Positions 7,933-16,259 of a stretch of 35,163 nucleotides of DNA are shown here, piece by piece. Below the pieces are notes generated by a model that had not been told where the DNA came from, made no database searches, and saw only the letters and a program-made list of their open reading frames with translations. Numbering within the stretch: the first letter of the stretch is position 1; every line of letters begins with the position of its first letter. Position numbers and translations under genes: made by a program. This DNA is from Novosphingobium sp. SCN 66-18 (GTDB taxonomy: Bacteria > Pseudomonadota > Alphaproteobacteria > Sphingomonadales > Sphingomonadaceae): assembly GCA_001725355.1 (NCBI GenBank), contig MEGD01000042.1:1-35163 (forward strand). Direction: 5' to 3'.

Positions 7933-9870
7933 TCACATCCCGAACGCCACCTGCCGCGTGTTCGAACGCTTGAGGTTGCGATAGCGGGCCACGGCCCACA
8001 GCGGGAAATACTTCGGATATCCGTGATAGCGCAGGTAGAACACGCGCGGGAAACCGCCGCCGGTGTAGTATTCCTGCCCCCACAGGCCATCGGCCTCCTG
8101 GTTTGCGACGAGCCAGTCCACGCCGCGTTCCACGGCGTCCGAATCGGCCTCGCCCGCGGCCATCAGGCCCAGCAACGCCCACGCGGTCTGCGAGGCGGTG
8201 GACGGCGCGGAAACATGGCCCTTGCGATCGAGCGCGTAGCTGTCGCAATCCTCGCCCCAGCCCCCGTCCGGGTTCTGGATCGCCTTGAGCCAGCCGACGG
8301 CGCGGGCCACGGCCGGGTCATCCGCCGGCAGGCCCGCCGCGTTGAGCGCGCACAGCACCGACCAGGTGCCGTAGATGTAGTTCACCCCCCAGCGGCCGAA
8401 CCAGCTTCCCTCCGGTTCCTGTTCCTTGCGCAGATAGGCGATCGCGGCGGCCATGCGCGGGCTGTCCAGCCGCTCGCCCAGTTGCGCCAGCATCGAGACG
8501 CAGCGCGCCGAAACGTCGGCCGTGGGCGGATCGAGCAAAGCCCCATGGTCCGCGAAGGGCAGGTTGTTGAGGTAATCGTAGTCGTTGTCCGCGTCGAACG
8601 CGCCCCAGCCGCCGTTCCGCGATTGCAGGCCGACGGTCCATTCCACCCCGCGATCGATCGGCATCCGGTCGGTCACCTGCGCGCGGTCCATCGCCATCAC
8701 CACCACCGCCGTATCGTCGAGATCGGGATAGTGCGCGTTGTTGTACTGGAATGCCCAGCCGCCGGGCCGCACGCCGGGGCGTTCCTCCGCCCAGTCGCCT
8801 TCCAAGTCGAGCACTTGCCGGGGCTTGAGCCAGTCGAGCGCCGCTTCCGCGCGCGCCACGTTGTCCGCGCCGCCCGCTTCCAGCATCGCGTGCGCGGCCA
8901 GCGCGGTATCCCACACCGGGGAAACGCACGGCTGGCAATAGGCTTCGTCCTCATGGATCACGAGCAGGTTTTCGACCGACTGGCGGGCGATGGCGCGCGC
9001 CGGGTGATCCTCGGGATAGCCCAGCACGTCGTACATCATCACGCTGTTGGCCATGGCGGGGTAGATCGCGCCCAGCCCGTCCTCGCCGTTGAGCCGCTCG
9101 GTCACCCACGCTGCGCAGGTATCGATCGCGCGCTGGTGCAGCGATCTGGGCCAATGCCCCTCGGCGACCTTCAGCACCTTGTCGAGCGCGTTGAAGCTCT
9201 TGGTCCACACCCACTTGGGATCGGCCGCCTGCGTCTTCCGGTCGATCGGGCGGCGCGTGTAGAGTTCGTCCACCGTGATGCCCTTGGCGTTGCGCGCCAC
9301 CGGCTTCTTCGCGCACAGCACCAGCAGGGGCACGACCACCGTGCGCGCCCAGTACGACATCTTGGACAGGTGGATCGGGAACCAGCGCGGCAGCAGGATC
9401 AGTTCGGGCGGCATTGTCGGCACGGCCGACCACGGCCCGGCATCGAACAGGGCCAGCTGGATGCGCGTGAAGACGTTGACCGCCTCCGCTCCCCCGGCCT
9501 TGTGCACAGCCTCGCGCGCCCGGACCATGTGCGGCGCGTCGGGATCGTCGCCGATCATCTTGAGCGCGTAATAGGCTTTCACCGTGGCGCTCACGTCGAA
9601 CGCGCCCTTGTGGAACAGGCCCCAGCCGTGGTGCTCGGCGGACTGGGTGCGCCGCAGGTAACGGCCGATCTTCGCCTCAAGCTCAACCGCGACCGACTCG
9701 CCCAGATAGTGCCGCAGCAGGACGTATTCGGCCGGAATGGTGCAATCGGCTTCCAGTTCGAACACCCAGTGCCCATCGGCGCGCTGCGCGCGGGAGAGCG
9801 CCGAGGCGGCGCGGTCCACCGCCGCGTCAACCGCCGCAAGCGGATCGGTCATTGTCGAAAGCGTTGCCAT
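7933..9870 (-). CDS. shc: Squalene-hopene cyclase (Shc/HpnF)
   Basis: 645 aa, the usual size for this enzyme, which folds squalene into hopene/hopanol at the membrane. The catalytic DxDDTA motif is present as DLDDTA at about residues 382-387. Several QW repeats are visible, including QSRNGGWGAFD, QNPDGGWGEDCDSY and EADGLWGQ, together with the family motif PCVSPVWDTALA. The ATG at 9870 has GAGG seven bases upstream; the frame continues upstream into hpnE, but that part is non-homologous shadow, so this start is chosen. Another Met at 9852 is less likely. The gene begins 10 bases after the hpnE stop, placing it in the same operon. It is a complete gene with no visible defect. Confidence 0.96.
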   Translation of the reverse strand: MATLSTMTDPLAAVDAAVDRAASALSRAQRADGHWVFELEADCTIPAEYVLLRHYLGESVAVELEAKIGRYLRRTQSAEHHGWGLFHKGAFDVSATVKAYYALKMIGDDPDAPHMVRAREAVHKAGGAEAVNVFTRIQLALFDAGPWSAVPTMPPELILLPRWFPIHLSKMSYWARTVVVPLLVLCAKKPVARNAKGITVDELYTRRPIDRKTQAADPKWVWTKSFNALDKVLKVAEGHWPRSLHQRAIDTCAAWVTERLNGEDGLGAIYPAMANSVMMYDVLGYPEDHPARAIARQSVENLLVIHEDEAYCQPCVSPVWDTALAAHAMLEAGGADNVARAEAALDWLKPRQVLDLEGDWAEERPGVRPGGWAFQYNNAHYPDLDDTAVVVMAMDRAQVTDRMPIDRGVEWTVGLQSRNGGWGAFDADNDYDYLNNLPFADHGALLDPPTADVSARCVSMLAQLGERLDSPRMAAAIAYLRKEQEPEGSWFGRWGVNYIYGTWSVLCALNAAGLPADDPAVARAVGWLKAIQNPDGGWGEDCDSYALDRKGHVSAPSTASQTAWALLGLMAAGEADSDAVERGVDWLVANQEADGLWGQEYYTGGGFPRVFYLRYHGYPKYFPLWAVARYRNLKRSNTRQVAFGM

Positions 9871-9880
9871 GGGCGTCCTC

Positions 9881-11137
9881 TTATCGTTGCGCGGCAACAA
9901 TCGCCAGCCGTGCGGCGGTTTCTCCGGATCGCAGCGCCCCCTCGATCGTCGCGGGCAAGCCGGTCTGCGTCCAGTCGCCGGCCAGGAACAGGTTGCTCCA
10001 GCGGGTCCGCGCCGGCGGACGCTTGGCGTCCTGCGCGGGCGTGGCGGAAAAGGTCGCGCGCTTTTCCTTGACGATCTGCCATTTCGGCAAGGGCGCGGCG
10101 AAGCCATAGGCGCGCTGGATTTCGTCCCAGAAGCGTCGGGCCAGCGCCTCGCGATCCTCGTCGACGATGGCGTCGGCGGCCGAAACGGTCACCGAAATGC
10201 GATCGGGAAAGGCGAACAGCCACTGCGCCGTCGCCCCCAGCAGGCCCAGCATCGGCGGCGCGCCCGGCGGCGGCGCGATGGCGAAATGCGCGTTGACGAT
10301 GGCGTGGAAGGCGTCGGGCGCGTCGATCTCCGGCAGCAGCGCGCGCGCCACCCATGGCGGTACGGCGAGCACCACGGTTTCATCCCCCCCGACCGGCTCC
10401 GGCCCGTTGCCCCAGTCGAGCGCGACGACACGGCCGCCCTCCGTCACGATGGCGCGCAGCCGGCGTCCCAGCGCAACCGGCGCGCCGCGCGCGGCCAGCC
10501 ACGCCGTCGCCGGATCGATGAACGCCGCCGCCAGGGTCGGTTCGGCGATGCGCGGCAGGCTGGCCTTGCCCCCGCGCGCCAGCGATTCGCGCACCACGGC
10601 GGCGGTCAGCCGCGCCGATCCGATCGCGGGATCGGTGTTGAGCACCGCCAGCAGCACCGGTTCGAGCAGACGTTCCCACAAGGCGCCGCGCACGGGCACC
10701 CGATCCGCCACCGTCTGCTCGGCCTTGCCCGAAAGCAGGCGGGCGAGCGCGAGATAGTCGGACAGGCCCGTCCCTGGCACGCGCCGGTTCCTCGCCAGCA
10801 CCCACCACGGCACCGCGCCATCGTTGATGCGGATGGTCCAGCGCTCGCCGGTGCTCAGGTCCGCGAAGGCGAAGTCCGCCTGCGCCGGCCCGGCCAGCGG
10901 CTCGCGCGCACCGACCGTCGCCCGGAAGCGCGCGACCGCCGTGTTTCCTGCAAGGACGAGATGGTTGCCGTTGTCGATCGTCAGCCCAAGCTGCGGATCG
11001 TGATAGGACCGGCAGCGCCCGCCCGCCTGCGCCGCCGAATCCGCGATGCGCACGGCAAAGCCCGCTTCCACCAGCCGCACGGCGGCGGAAAGCCCCGCCA
11101 GCCCCGCCCCGGCAACGATCGCCCTGCGCGCGCTCAT
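9881..11137 (-). CDS. hpnE: HpnE, FAD-dependent hydroxysqualene dehydroxylase
   Basis: 418 aa. The N-terminus IVAGAGLAGLSAAVRLVEAG is an FAD-binding Rossmann motif (GxGxxG), followed by GGRCRSY, the second flavin contact seen in phytoene-desaturase-like amine oxidases. A C-terminal LFLAGDWTQTGLPATIEGAL is the conserved FAD-binding ATG motif. HpnE reduces hydroxysqualene to squalene, completing the HpnC-D-E route that replaces a single squalene synthase. The ATG at 11137 overlaps the hpnD stop as ATGA, a sign of translational coupling. All three genes of the route lie side by side here. Confidence 0.95.
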   Translation of the reverse strand: MSARRAIVAGAGLAGLSAAVRLVEAGFAVRIADSAAQAGGRCRSYHDPQLGLTIDNGNHLVLAGNTAVARFRATVGAREPLAGPAQADFAFADLSTGERWTIRINDGAVPWWVLARNRRVPGTGLSDYLALARLLSGKAEQTVADRVPVRGALWERLLEPVLLAVLNTDPAIGSARLTAAVVRESLARGGKASLPRIAEPTLAAAFIDPATAWLAARGAPVALGRRLRAIVTEGGRVVALDWGNGPEPVGGDETVVLAVPPWVARALLPEIDAPDAFHAIVNAHFAIAPPPGAPPMLGLLGATAQWLFAFPDRISVTVSAADAIVDEDREALARRFWDEIQRAYGFAAPLPKWQIVKEKRATFSATPAQDAKRPPARTRWSNLFLAGDWTQTGLPATIEGALRSGETAARLAIVAAQR

Positions 11138-11970
11138 CCCATCACCAGCAGGCGCAGTACGGTCCAGATCACCGCCAGCTTGTTGGTCCGCACGCGCCGG
11201 CGCGGCGGCGCCCAGCCGACGTGCTCCATCCGCCGCAGCACGCCCGCGTAGGCGTGTTCCATCAGACGCGGCGCAATCAGGTGCCCTTTGGGCTTGGTCG
11301 CCAGCAGGGCCGCCGCCTCGCGATAATGCCGGTGCGCCCGCGCCGCCACGCGCCGCGCCGCCACGTCCATACGTGGATCGGCGGCGACCTGCAGCGGCGT
11401 TTCCGGCACGATCCCCGCTTCGGCCAGCGCTTCGGCGGGAATATAGACGCGGCCGATCGCGGCATCCTCGTCGATGTCACGCAGGATGTTGGTCAATTGC
11501 AGTGCCCGGCCAAGATGGTGCGCCAATGCCACACCCGGTTCGTGTTCCATGCCGAAGATATGGACCGAAAGCCGCCCCACCGCCGAGGCAACGCGGTCGC
11601 AATAGAGGTCGAGTTCCGCTTCCGACGGCCAGCGAACATCGTGATCGACATCGGTAGCCATGCCGTCGATCACCGCCTCGAAGTCGGCCCGCTCCAGCGC
11701 GAACCGCCGCACCGGTTCGGTCAGGAACGCCGCCTGCCCGGCCTCGCCGCCGGCGTAGAGCGCATCGAGATCGTGCCGCCACTGGTCGAGCTGCGTCCTG
11801 CGCGCGGCCCGGTCGCCCTGCTGGTCGTCGGCGATGTCGTCCACGATCCGGCAGAAGTCATAGACCGCGTACATCGCCTCTCGCTCGGCCTTGGGCAGCA
11901 CGCGCATCCCGGCATAGAACGAACTGCGCGCGGCCGCAGGCGCGGCATTGACGGCGGTACCGTCGCTCAT
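11134..11970 (-). CDS. hpnD: HpnD, presqualene diphosphate synthase
   Basis: 278 aa of the squalene/phytoene synthase family. HpnD condenses two farnesyl diphosphates to presqualene diphosphate. The first aspartate-rich motif is DDIAD at residues 44-48 in YDFCRIVDDIADD, and the second is LTNILRDIDEDA. SSFYAGMRVLP near the start and GRVYIPAE are family signatures. The start is the ATG at 11968-11970 because it overlaps the hpnC stop as ATGA and begins just before the conserved fold; the upstream extension is shadow of hpnC. HpnC and HpnD are paralogues and are told apart by motif details and order: HpnD has the RDIDED motif typical of true diphosphate-coupling enzymes. Confidence 0.94.
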   Translation of the reverse strand: MSDGTAVNAAPAAARSSFYAGMRVLPKAEREAMYAVYDFCRIVDDIADDQQGDRAARRTQLDQWRHDLDALYAGGEAGQAAFLTEPVRRFALERADFEAVIDGMATDVDHDVRWPSEAELDLYCDRVASAVGRLSVHIFGMEHEPGVALAHHLGRALQLTNILRDIDEDAAIGRVYIPAEALAEAGIVPETPLQVAADPRMDVAARRVAARAHRHYREAAALLATKPKGHLIAPRLMEHAYAGVLRRMEHVGWAPPRRRVRTNKLAVIWTVLRLLVMG

Positions 11971-12788
11971 GCAGCCCGCCGGAACAGGGTGGGGATCGCC
12001 GCGCCCAGCGCCATGAACAGCGCTTCGGCCTTGCCGTGGTGGACGCGCTCGCTCAGCGGATCGCGCTGTTCGAGACGGTCGCAAAGATCGCGTGCAAGCC
12101 TGTGAATGACGGCGACTTCCGCCGCCAGCCGACGATCACGGATCATCGCCGAAAAGCCCGCCGCCTGATCGAGCAGGCCCCGCGTCCGCCGCGCTAGGCT
12201 GACGATGATCGCGCGCAGTTCGGGGCTGGCGCGTTCCGCCCCGAGATCCTCGATCCTCAGCCCGGTATCGAGCGGGATATAGACCCGGTCGATCGTGCGG
12301 TAATCCTTCCCGCAATCCTGCAGATGGTTGATGATCTGCAAGGCCGCGCACAGCGCATCGTTGGCCGGCCAGGTCGCTCGGCTTTCGCCATGCACATCGA
12401 GCACGAAGCGTCCGACGGGCATCGCCGAATAGCGGCAATAGCCGATCAGATCGTCCCAGTCGGCATAGCGATTGACCGTCACGTCGCGTTCGAAGGCATT
12501 GAGCAGATCGTGCGCGTTGACGGGGTCGATCGACCGTTCCGCCATCACATCGCGCAGCGCCATGGCTTCGGGCGCACCCTGTCCGTCCAGCCCGGCACGC
12601 AGCTGCGACAGCCGCGCCAGTTTCTCGTCCACGCTGGCGGTCGGATGATCGGCGAGGTCGTCCGCCGCGCGCGCGAAGCGGTAGTACGCCATCACCGGCG
12701 GGCGGTATTCCGGTTTGATGAGCAGGCTGGCGACAGGGAAATTCTCGTCGCGATGCCCCTTGCCCGAAGCGAGGCCGGTGTTGTCCAT
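11967..12788 (-). CDS. hpnC: HpnC, hydroxysqualene synthase
   Basis: 273 aa of the squalene/phytoene synthase fold. HpnC converts presqualene diphosphate to hydroxysqualene. The first Asp-rich motif is DDLAD (residues 43-47) in YYRFARAADDLADHP. The second site is altered to INHLQDCGKDY, as is usual in HpnC. ENFPVASLLIKPEYRPPVMA near the N-terminus is typical. The start at 12788 shares its A with the hpnB stop (TGATG), which argues for coupling; a GTG one codon upstream is possible. It is the first of the three adjacent squalene-forming genes hpnC, hpnD, hpnE. Confidence 0.94.
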   Translation of the reverse strand: MDNTGLASGKGHRDENFPVASLLIKPEYRPPVMAYYRFARAADDLADHPTASVDEKLARLSQLRAGLDGQGAPEAMALRDVMAERSIDPVNAHDLLNAFERDVTVNRYADWDDLIGYCRYSAMPVGRFVLDVHGESRATWPANDALCAALQIINHLQDCGKDYRTIDRVYIPLDTGLRIEDLGAERASPELRAIIVSLARRTRGLLDQAAGFSAMIRDRRLAAEVAVIHRLARDLCDRLEQRDPLSERVHHGKAEALFMALGAAIPTLFRRAA

Positions 12789-13918
12789 CACGTTCCCGTA
12801 GCGGCCTGAGCCCGCCCTTTCCACATTCCGCCACGCCCCCGGCCATGCTGCCAGGCCGAAAGCACCGTGCAGCCCGCGTAAAACGCCGCGATCGCCGGCA
12901 AGGCAAGCCCCCACAGCGGACTGCGCCGGTAGAAGCGGAGCATCGGCTGGAACGAAAGCGCCATCAATCCCCAGGCCGCCAGACCCAGCCCGCGCGGCAG
13001 GCCGTGTCCGAACAGCGCCAGCGCCGGCGGCACGCCATAGACCAGCGCCAGCCCGGCAAGGGTGCCCGCCAGCAGCACCGGCGAATAGTGCAGTTGCGCG
13101 TAGGCGGAGCGCGAGATCATGGCCGCGATCGGCTCGAACCCGTCATAGGGCCGGATGCTGCGCGAGCGGTCGGTCAGCCCCAGCCACACCGGCCCCTGCT
13201 TCTTGAGCAACGCGCCCAGCGTGCAATCGTCGATCAGCGCGCCCCGGATCGCGGCGATGCCGCCCGCGGCCTCCAGCGCCGCGCGCCGCACCAGCATGCA
13301 GCCGCCCGCCGCCGCGCCCTGCCCGGTCGGCCGGTTCACGCGGCCAAAGGGATAAAGCATCTGGAAGAAAAACACGAAGGCTGGCACCAGCATCCGCTCG
13401 GCAAGGCCTTCGCAGCGCAGCTTGGCCATCAGCGTCACCAGCGCCAGCCGCCCCGCTTCTCCGCGCGTCACCAGCATCCGCAGCGTATCGGGTGCGTGTT
13501 CGATATCGGCGTCGGTCAGCCAGAGATAAGTCGGCGCGGTTCCAGCCCGCGCCACGCCCTGCGACACGGCCCAGAGCTTGCCTGTCCAGCCTTTCGCCAG
13601 CGGCGCGCCAGTCAGCACCTCCAGCCGGTCCGAACCCAGCGCGCGTGCGATCTCGCCGGTGCCGTCGCTGCTCGAATCGTCGACCAGGATCACCCGGAAC
13701 CGCCCCGGATAGTCCTGCGCCACCAGACTGCCGATCGAACGGGCGATCACGTCCGCCTCGTCCCGCGCGGGCACCACGGCGACCACGTCGGGCCACACCG
13801 CCGGTTCGGGCGGCATGCCCAGCGTATCGCGTTCGCGCGTCAGCCAGAAGCCGTGGTGCGCGAAGATCAGACCCAGCCAGATCGCCAGCGACAGGCCTCC
13901 CAGGATCAATACGGTCAT
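12788..13918 (-). CDS. hpnB: HpnB, hopene-associated glycosyltransferase
   Basis: 376 aa GT2-type membrane glycosyltransferase. A membrane helix at residues 2-22 is followed by a GT-A domain with VVPARDEADVIARSIGSL, VDDSSSDGT, the metal-binding LTDADIEHAPD and the acceptor-side DDCTLGALLKKQG. Two or three C-terminal helices lie after residue 285 (LHYSPVLLAGTLAGLALVYG onward). HpnB occurs in many hopanoid clusters, but its substrate is not settled. The ATG at 13918 overlaps the hpnA stop as ATGA. The reading frame continues upstream into hpnA, but that part is shadow. Confidence 0.92.
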   Translation of the reverse strand: MTVLILGGLSLAIWLGLIFAHHGFWLTRERDTLGMPPEPAVWPDVVAVVPARDEADVIARSIGSLVAQDYPGRFRVILVDDSSSDGTGEIARALGSDRLEVLTGAPLAKGWTGKLWAVSQGVARAGTAPTYLWLTDADIEHAPDTLRMLVTRGEAGRLALVTLMAKLRCEGLAERMLVPAFVFFFQMLYPFGRVNRPTGQGAAAGGCMLVRRAALEAAGGIAAIRGALIDDCTLGALLKKQGPVWLGLTDRSRSIRPYDGFEPIAAMISRSAYAQLHYSPVLLAGTLAGLALVYGVPPALALFGHGLPRGLGLAAWGLMALSFQPMLRFYRRSPLWGLALPAIAAFYAGCTVLSAWQHGRGRGGMWKGRAQAATGT

Positions 13919-14919
13919 CGGATCATGCCCGCCTGCCGGAACCATGCGATCGCATCGCCGATCGCGCCCTGCCACGGCCGCGCGCGGTAGCCGAGTTCGG
14001 CCTCCGCCTTGGCCGACGAGAAGAACATCCGGTAGCGCGACATGCGCAGCGAATCGAGGGTGAGGAACGGATCGGAGCGGCCAGTCAGCCGGCACAGCGC
14101 CTCGTTCGCCCAGGCCAGCGGGTAGAGCGGCCCGCGCGGCAGGCGGACTTTCGGTGCCTTGCGGCCCACCTGCCGGGCGATGTCCGCCAGCATGTCGCCC
14201 AGCATCACGTCCTCGCCGCCCAGGATATAGCGCTCCCCGATCCGCCCCCGGGCCAGCGCCAGCAGGTGCCCCGCCGCCACGTCATCGACGTGGACGAGGT
14301 TCAGCCCGGAATCGACGAACGCCGGCATTTTTCCGTTGGCCGCCTCCACGATCACGCGCCCGGTGGGCGTAGGCTTCACGTCGCGGGGGCCGATTGGCGT
14401 TGAGGGCTGCACGATCACGGCGGGCAGCCCTTCCTCGGCCACCATGCGTTCGACCAGCCGCTCGGCCACGACCTTGCTGCGCTTGTAGGCGCCCACGGCC
14501 TCGTCGGGCGCGGCGGCGTTGCGTTCATCCACTGGGCCATGGTGCGACGGCTTCAGCGTGGCGACGCTGCTGGTATAGACGATCCGGCCCACCCCCGCCG
14601 CCTGCGCCGCGCGCATCACGGTGCCCGTGCTGTTCAGGTTGTTGCGGACGATTTCCTCGGGATCGGGCGCCCACAGGCGGTAATCGGCGGCGACATGGAA
14701 CAGCGTGCCCACGCCGGCCAGCGCGCGTGCCATGCTGGCCTCGTCGCGCGCATCGCCTTCCACCAGTTCGCCAGGAAAATCCGCCAGATTGGCGCGCGGG
14801 CTGGTCGCCCGGACGAGGCCGCGCACTTGCCAGCCCTGCGCCGCAAGCGCCCGCGCCACGGCCGAGCCGACAAATCCCGAGACGCCGGTTACCAGAACCA
14901 AACCGCGTGAATCGCTCAT
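13915..14919 (-). CDS. hpnA: HpnA, NAD(P)-dependent sugar-epimerase-like protein
   Basis: 334 aa extended short-chain dehydrogenase. The dinucleotide motif TGVSGFVG is at residues 11-18, the catalytic YxxxK is YKRSK, and the upstream serine is in YTSSVATL. HpnA is annotated in hopanoid clusters as a dihydroflavonol-reductase/epimerase-like enzyme with no agreed substrate. The start at 14919 (MSDSRGLVLV) gives the normal family N-terminus; a Met at 14934 is possible. It is the first gene of the seven-gene reverse operon and faces hpnI across a shared 180-base promoter region. Reduction of ribosylhopane to bacteriohopanetetrol lacks an assigned enzyme in this locus, and HpnA is a candidate by fold; that is inference. 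Confidence 0.92.
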   Translation of the reverse strand: MSDSRGLVLVTGVSGFVGSAVARALAAQGWQVRGLVRATSPRANLADFPGELVEGDARDEASMARALAGVGTLFHVAADYRLWAPDPEEIVRNNLNSTGTVMRAAQAAGVGRIVYTSSVATLKPSHHGPVDERNAAAPDEAVGAYKRSKVVAERLVERMVAEEGLPAVIVQPSTPIGPRDVKPTPTGRVIVEAANGKMPAFVDSGLNLVHVDDVAAGHLLALARGRIGERYILGGEDVMLGDMLADIARQVGRKAPKVRLPRGPLYPLAWANEALCRLTGRSDPFLTLDSLRMSRYRMFFSSAKAEAELGYRARPWQGAIGDAIAWFRQAGMIR

Positions 14920-15099
14920 GGCTTCGCCCACCATGGCATCGTCCGTATCTCGCTCGCTGCCAGCATGGCCCCTCCATATGGCGGCAAGCCGTGGAGGCAA
15001 GCCCCCGGCGCGCGCTTTCCGTATATTTCGTCGCTACGGGCAGGATCGGGCTTTCGCCGGGGTCGCCAGCGCCGGGCCGAACGGCTAGGGAGGCCGCTT
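14920..15099 (-). promoter_or_regulatory. Divergent hpnA/hpnI promoter region
   Basis: This 180-base gap separates the starts of hpnA (reverse) and hpnI (forward) and must hold both promoters. For hpnA, TTGCCT (14995-15000, reverse strand) and TATGGA (14973-14978) are spaced 16 bases apart and are a plausible sigma-70 pair. The octamer GGCAAGCC occurs twice (14983-14990 and 14996-15003), overlapping that pair, and CCATATGG (14974-14981) is a palindrome. I found no convincing forward promoter. The hpnI ribosome site AGGGAGG is at 15087-15093. Confidence 0.4.
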
Positions 15100-16257
15100 A
15101 TGCCCGGAGTCGCGCTCCTCCTTTCGGCCACCGGCTGGGTGCTGCTGGCGCTCGCCACGATCGGTACGGCCTACATGGCCTTCGCGACGGGAGTGCTGGC
15201 GCGCTTTCTGGCCCAGCGCTCGCCCGCCTCGCCCCGCGCCACGCCGGTCACGCTGTTGAAGCCGCTCTACGGAACCGAACCGAAGCTGGCCGAAAACCTC
15301 GGCACCTTCCTGGAACAGGACCACCAGGGACCGATGCAGGTGCTGTTCGGCGTGCAAAGGGCCGACGATCCCGCCATCACGGCGGTCCGCGCCCTGCAAC
15401 GGCGCTATCCCGAAGCCCGGATCGATCTGGTGATCGACGGAACGCCGCACGGCTCCAACGGCAAGGTCGGCAACCTCGTCAACATGATGCGGCAGGCCGC
15501 GCACGACGTGCTGATCCTCAGCGACAGCGACATGGCAGTCGGGCGGGACTACATCGCGCAGGTGCTGGCAGCGCTCGACCAGCCGGGCACCGGCGCGGTC
15601 ACCTGCCTCTATCGCGGGCGCGGCGATGCCGGGTTCTGGTCGCGCCTCGCCTCGGCCGGGCCGAGCTACCAGTTCATCGTCGGGCTGGTTTTCGGCAAGA
15701 CGCGCGGGCTGGCCGATCCCTGCATGGGTTCCACCATTGCGCTGCGGCGCGAGACGCTCGACGCGATCGGCGGGTTCGCGGCCTTTGCCGACGTGCTGGC
15801 CGACGATCACGCCATCGGGCAGGCGGTGCGGGCGCGCGGCCTTGCCATCGCCATCCCGCCGCTGCTGCTGGTCCATGCCTCCACCGAAACCGCGTTCGCG
15901 GAGCTGTGGAAGCACGAACTGCGCTGGGCGGCGACGGTGCGGGGCGTATCGCCGGCGGGCTATGCCGGATCGTTCATCGCCATTCCCCTGCCCATGGCGC
16001 TGGCCGGAATGGCGATTCATCCGAATTACGGGCTTGCCATCACGCTGGCTGCACTGGCAGTGCGGATGGCGACGGTGCGGGTGGTCGATCGTCACGCCGG
16101 CGAGCCGACCGCTCCGCTGTGGATGCTGCCGCTGCGCGACATCGCGAGTTTCGCGGTGTTCGTCGCCAGCTTCTTCGTCCGCTCGGTTGATTGGCGCGGA
16201 ACAGAACTTACAATGCTCGACAACGGGCGCGTCGCAGCGCCCTCGGAGATGACTTGA
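15100..16257 (+). CDS. hpnI: HpnI, hopanoid glycosyltransferase (GT21-like)
   Basis: 385 aa resembling ceramide glucosyltransferases. In Burkholderia, HpnI attaches N-acetylglucosamine to bacteriohopanetetrol, the first step to the cyclitol ether headgroup. An N-terminal helix (about 3-28) leads to the GT domain with VTLLKPLYGTEPKLAENL, VQRADDPAI, LSDSDMAVG (DxD-type metal site), LADDHAIG and HELRWAATVRG, the (Q/R)xxRW-like acceptor motif. Further helices lie at the C-terminus (FIAIPLPMALAGMAI; IASFAVFVASFFVRS). The ATG at 15100 has AGGGAGG six bases upstream, which fixes the start. It leads the forward operon hpnI-hpnJ-hpnK-ferritin-like-hpnL. Confidence 0.93.
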   Translation: MPGVALLLSATGWVLLALATIGTAYMAFATGVLARFLAQRSPASPRATPVTLLKPLYGTEPKLAENLGTFLEQDHQGPMQVLFGVQRADDPAITAVRALQRRYPEARIDLVIDGTPHGSNGKVGNLVNMMRQAAHDVLILSDSDMAVGRDYIAQVLAALDQPGTGAVTCLYRGRGDAGFWSRLASAGPSYQFIVGLVFGKTRGLADPCMGSTIALRRETLDAIGGFAAFADVLADDHAIGQAVRARGLAIAIPPLLLVHASTETAFAELWKHELRWAATVRGVSPAGYAGSFIAIPLPMALAGMAIHPNYGLAITLAALAVRMATVRVVDRHAGEPTAPLWMLPLRDIASFAVFVASFFVRSVDWRGTELTMLDNGRVAAPSEMT

Positions 16258-16259
16258 CC

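Noticed and set aside
7876-10071. A 731-codon open frame on the forward strand opposite shc and hpnE
   Set aside because: It lies exactly antisense to conserved genes, has an Arg/His/Gly-rich composition and no recognisable motif; it is a by-product of high GC.
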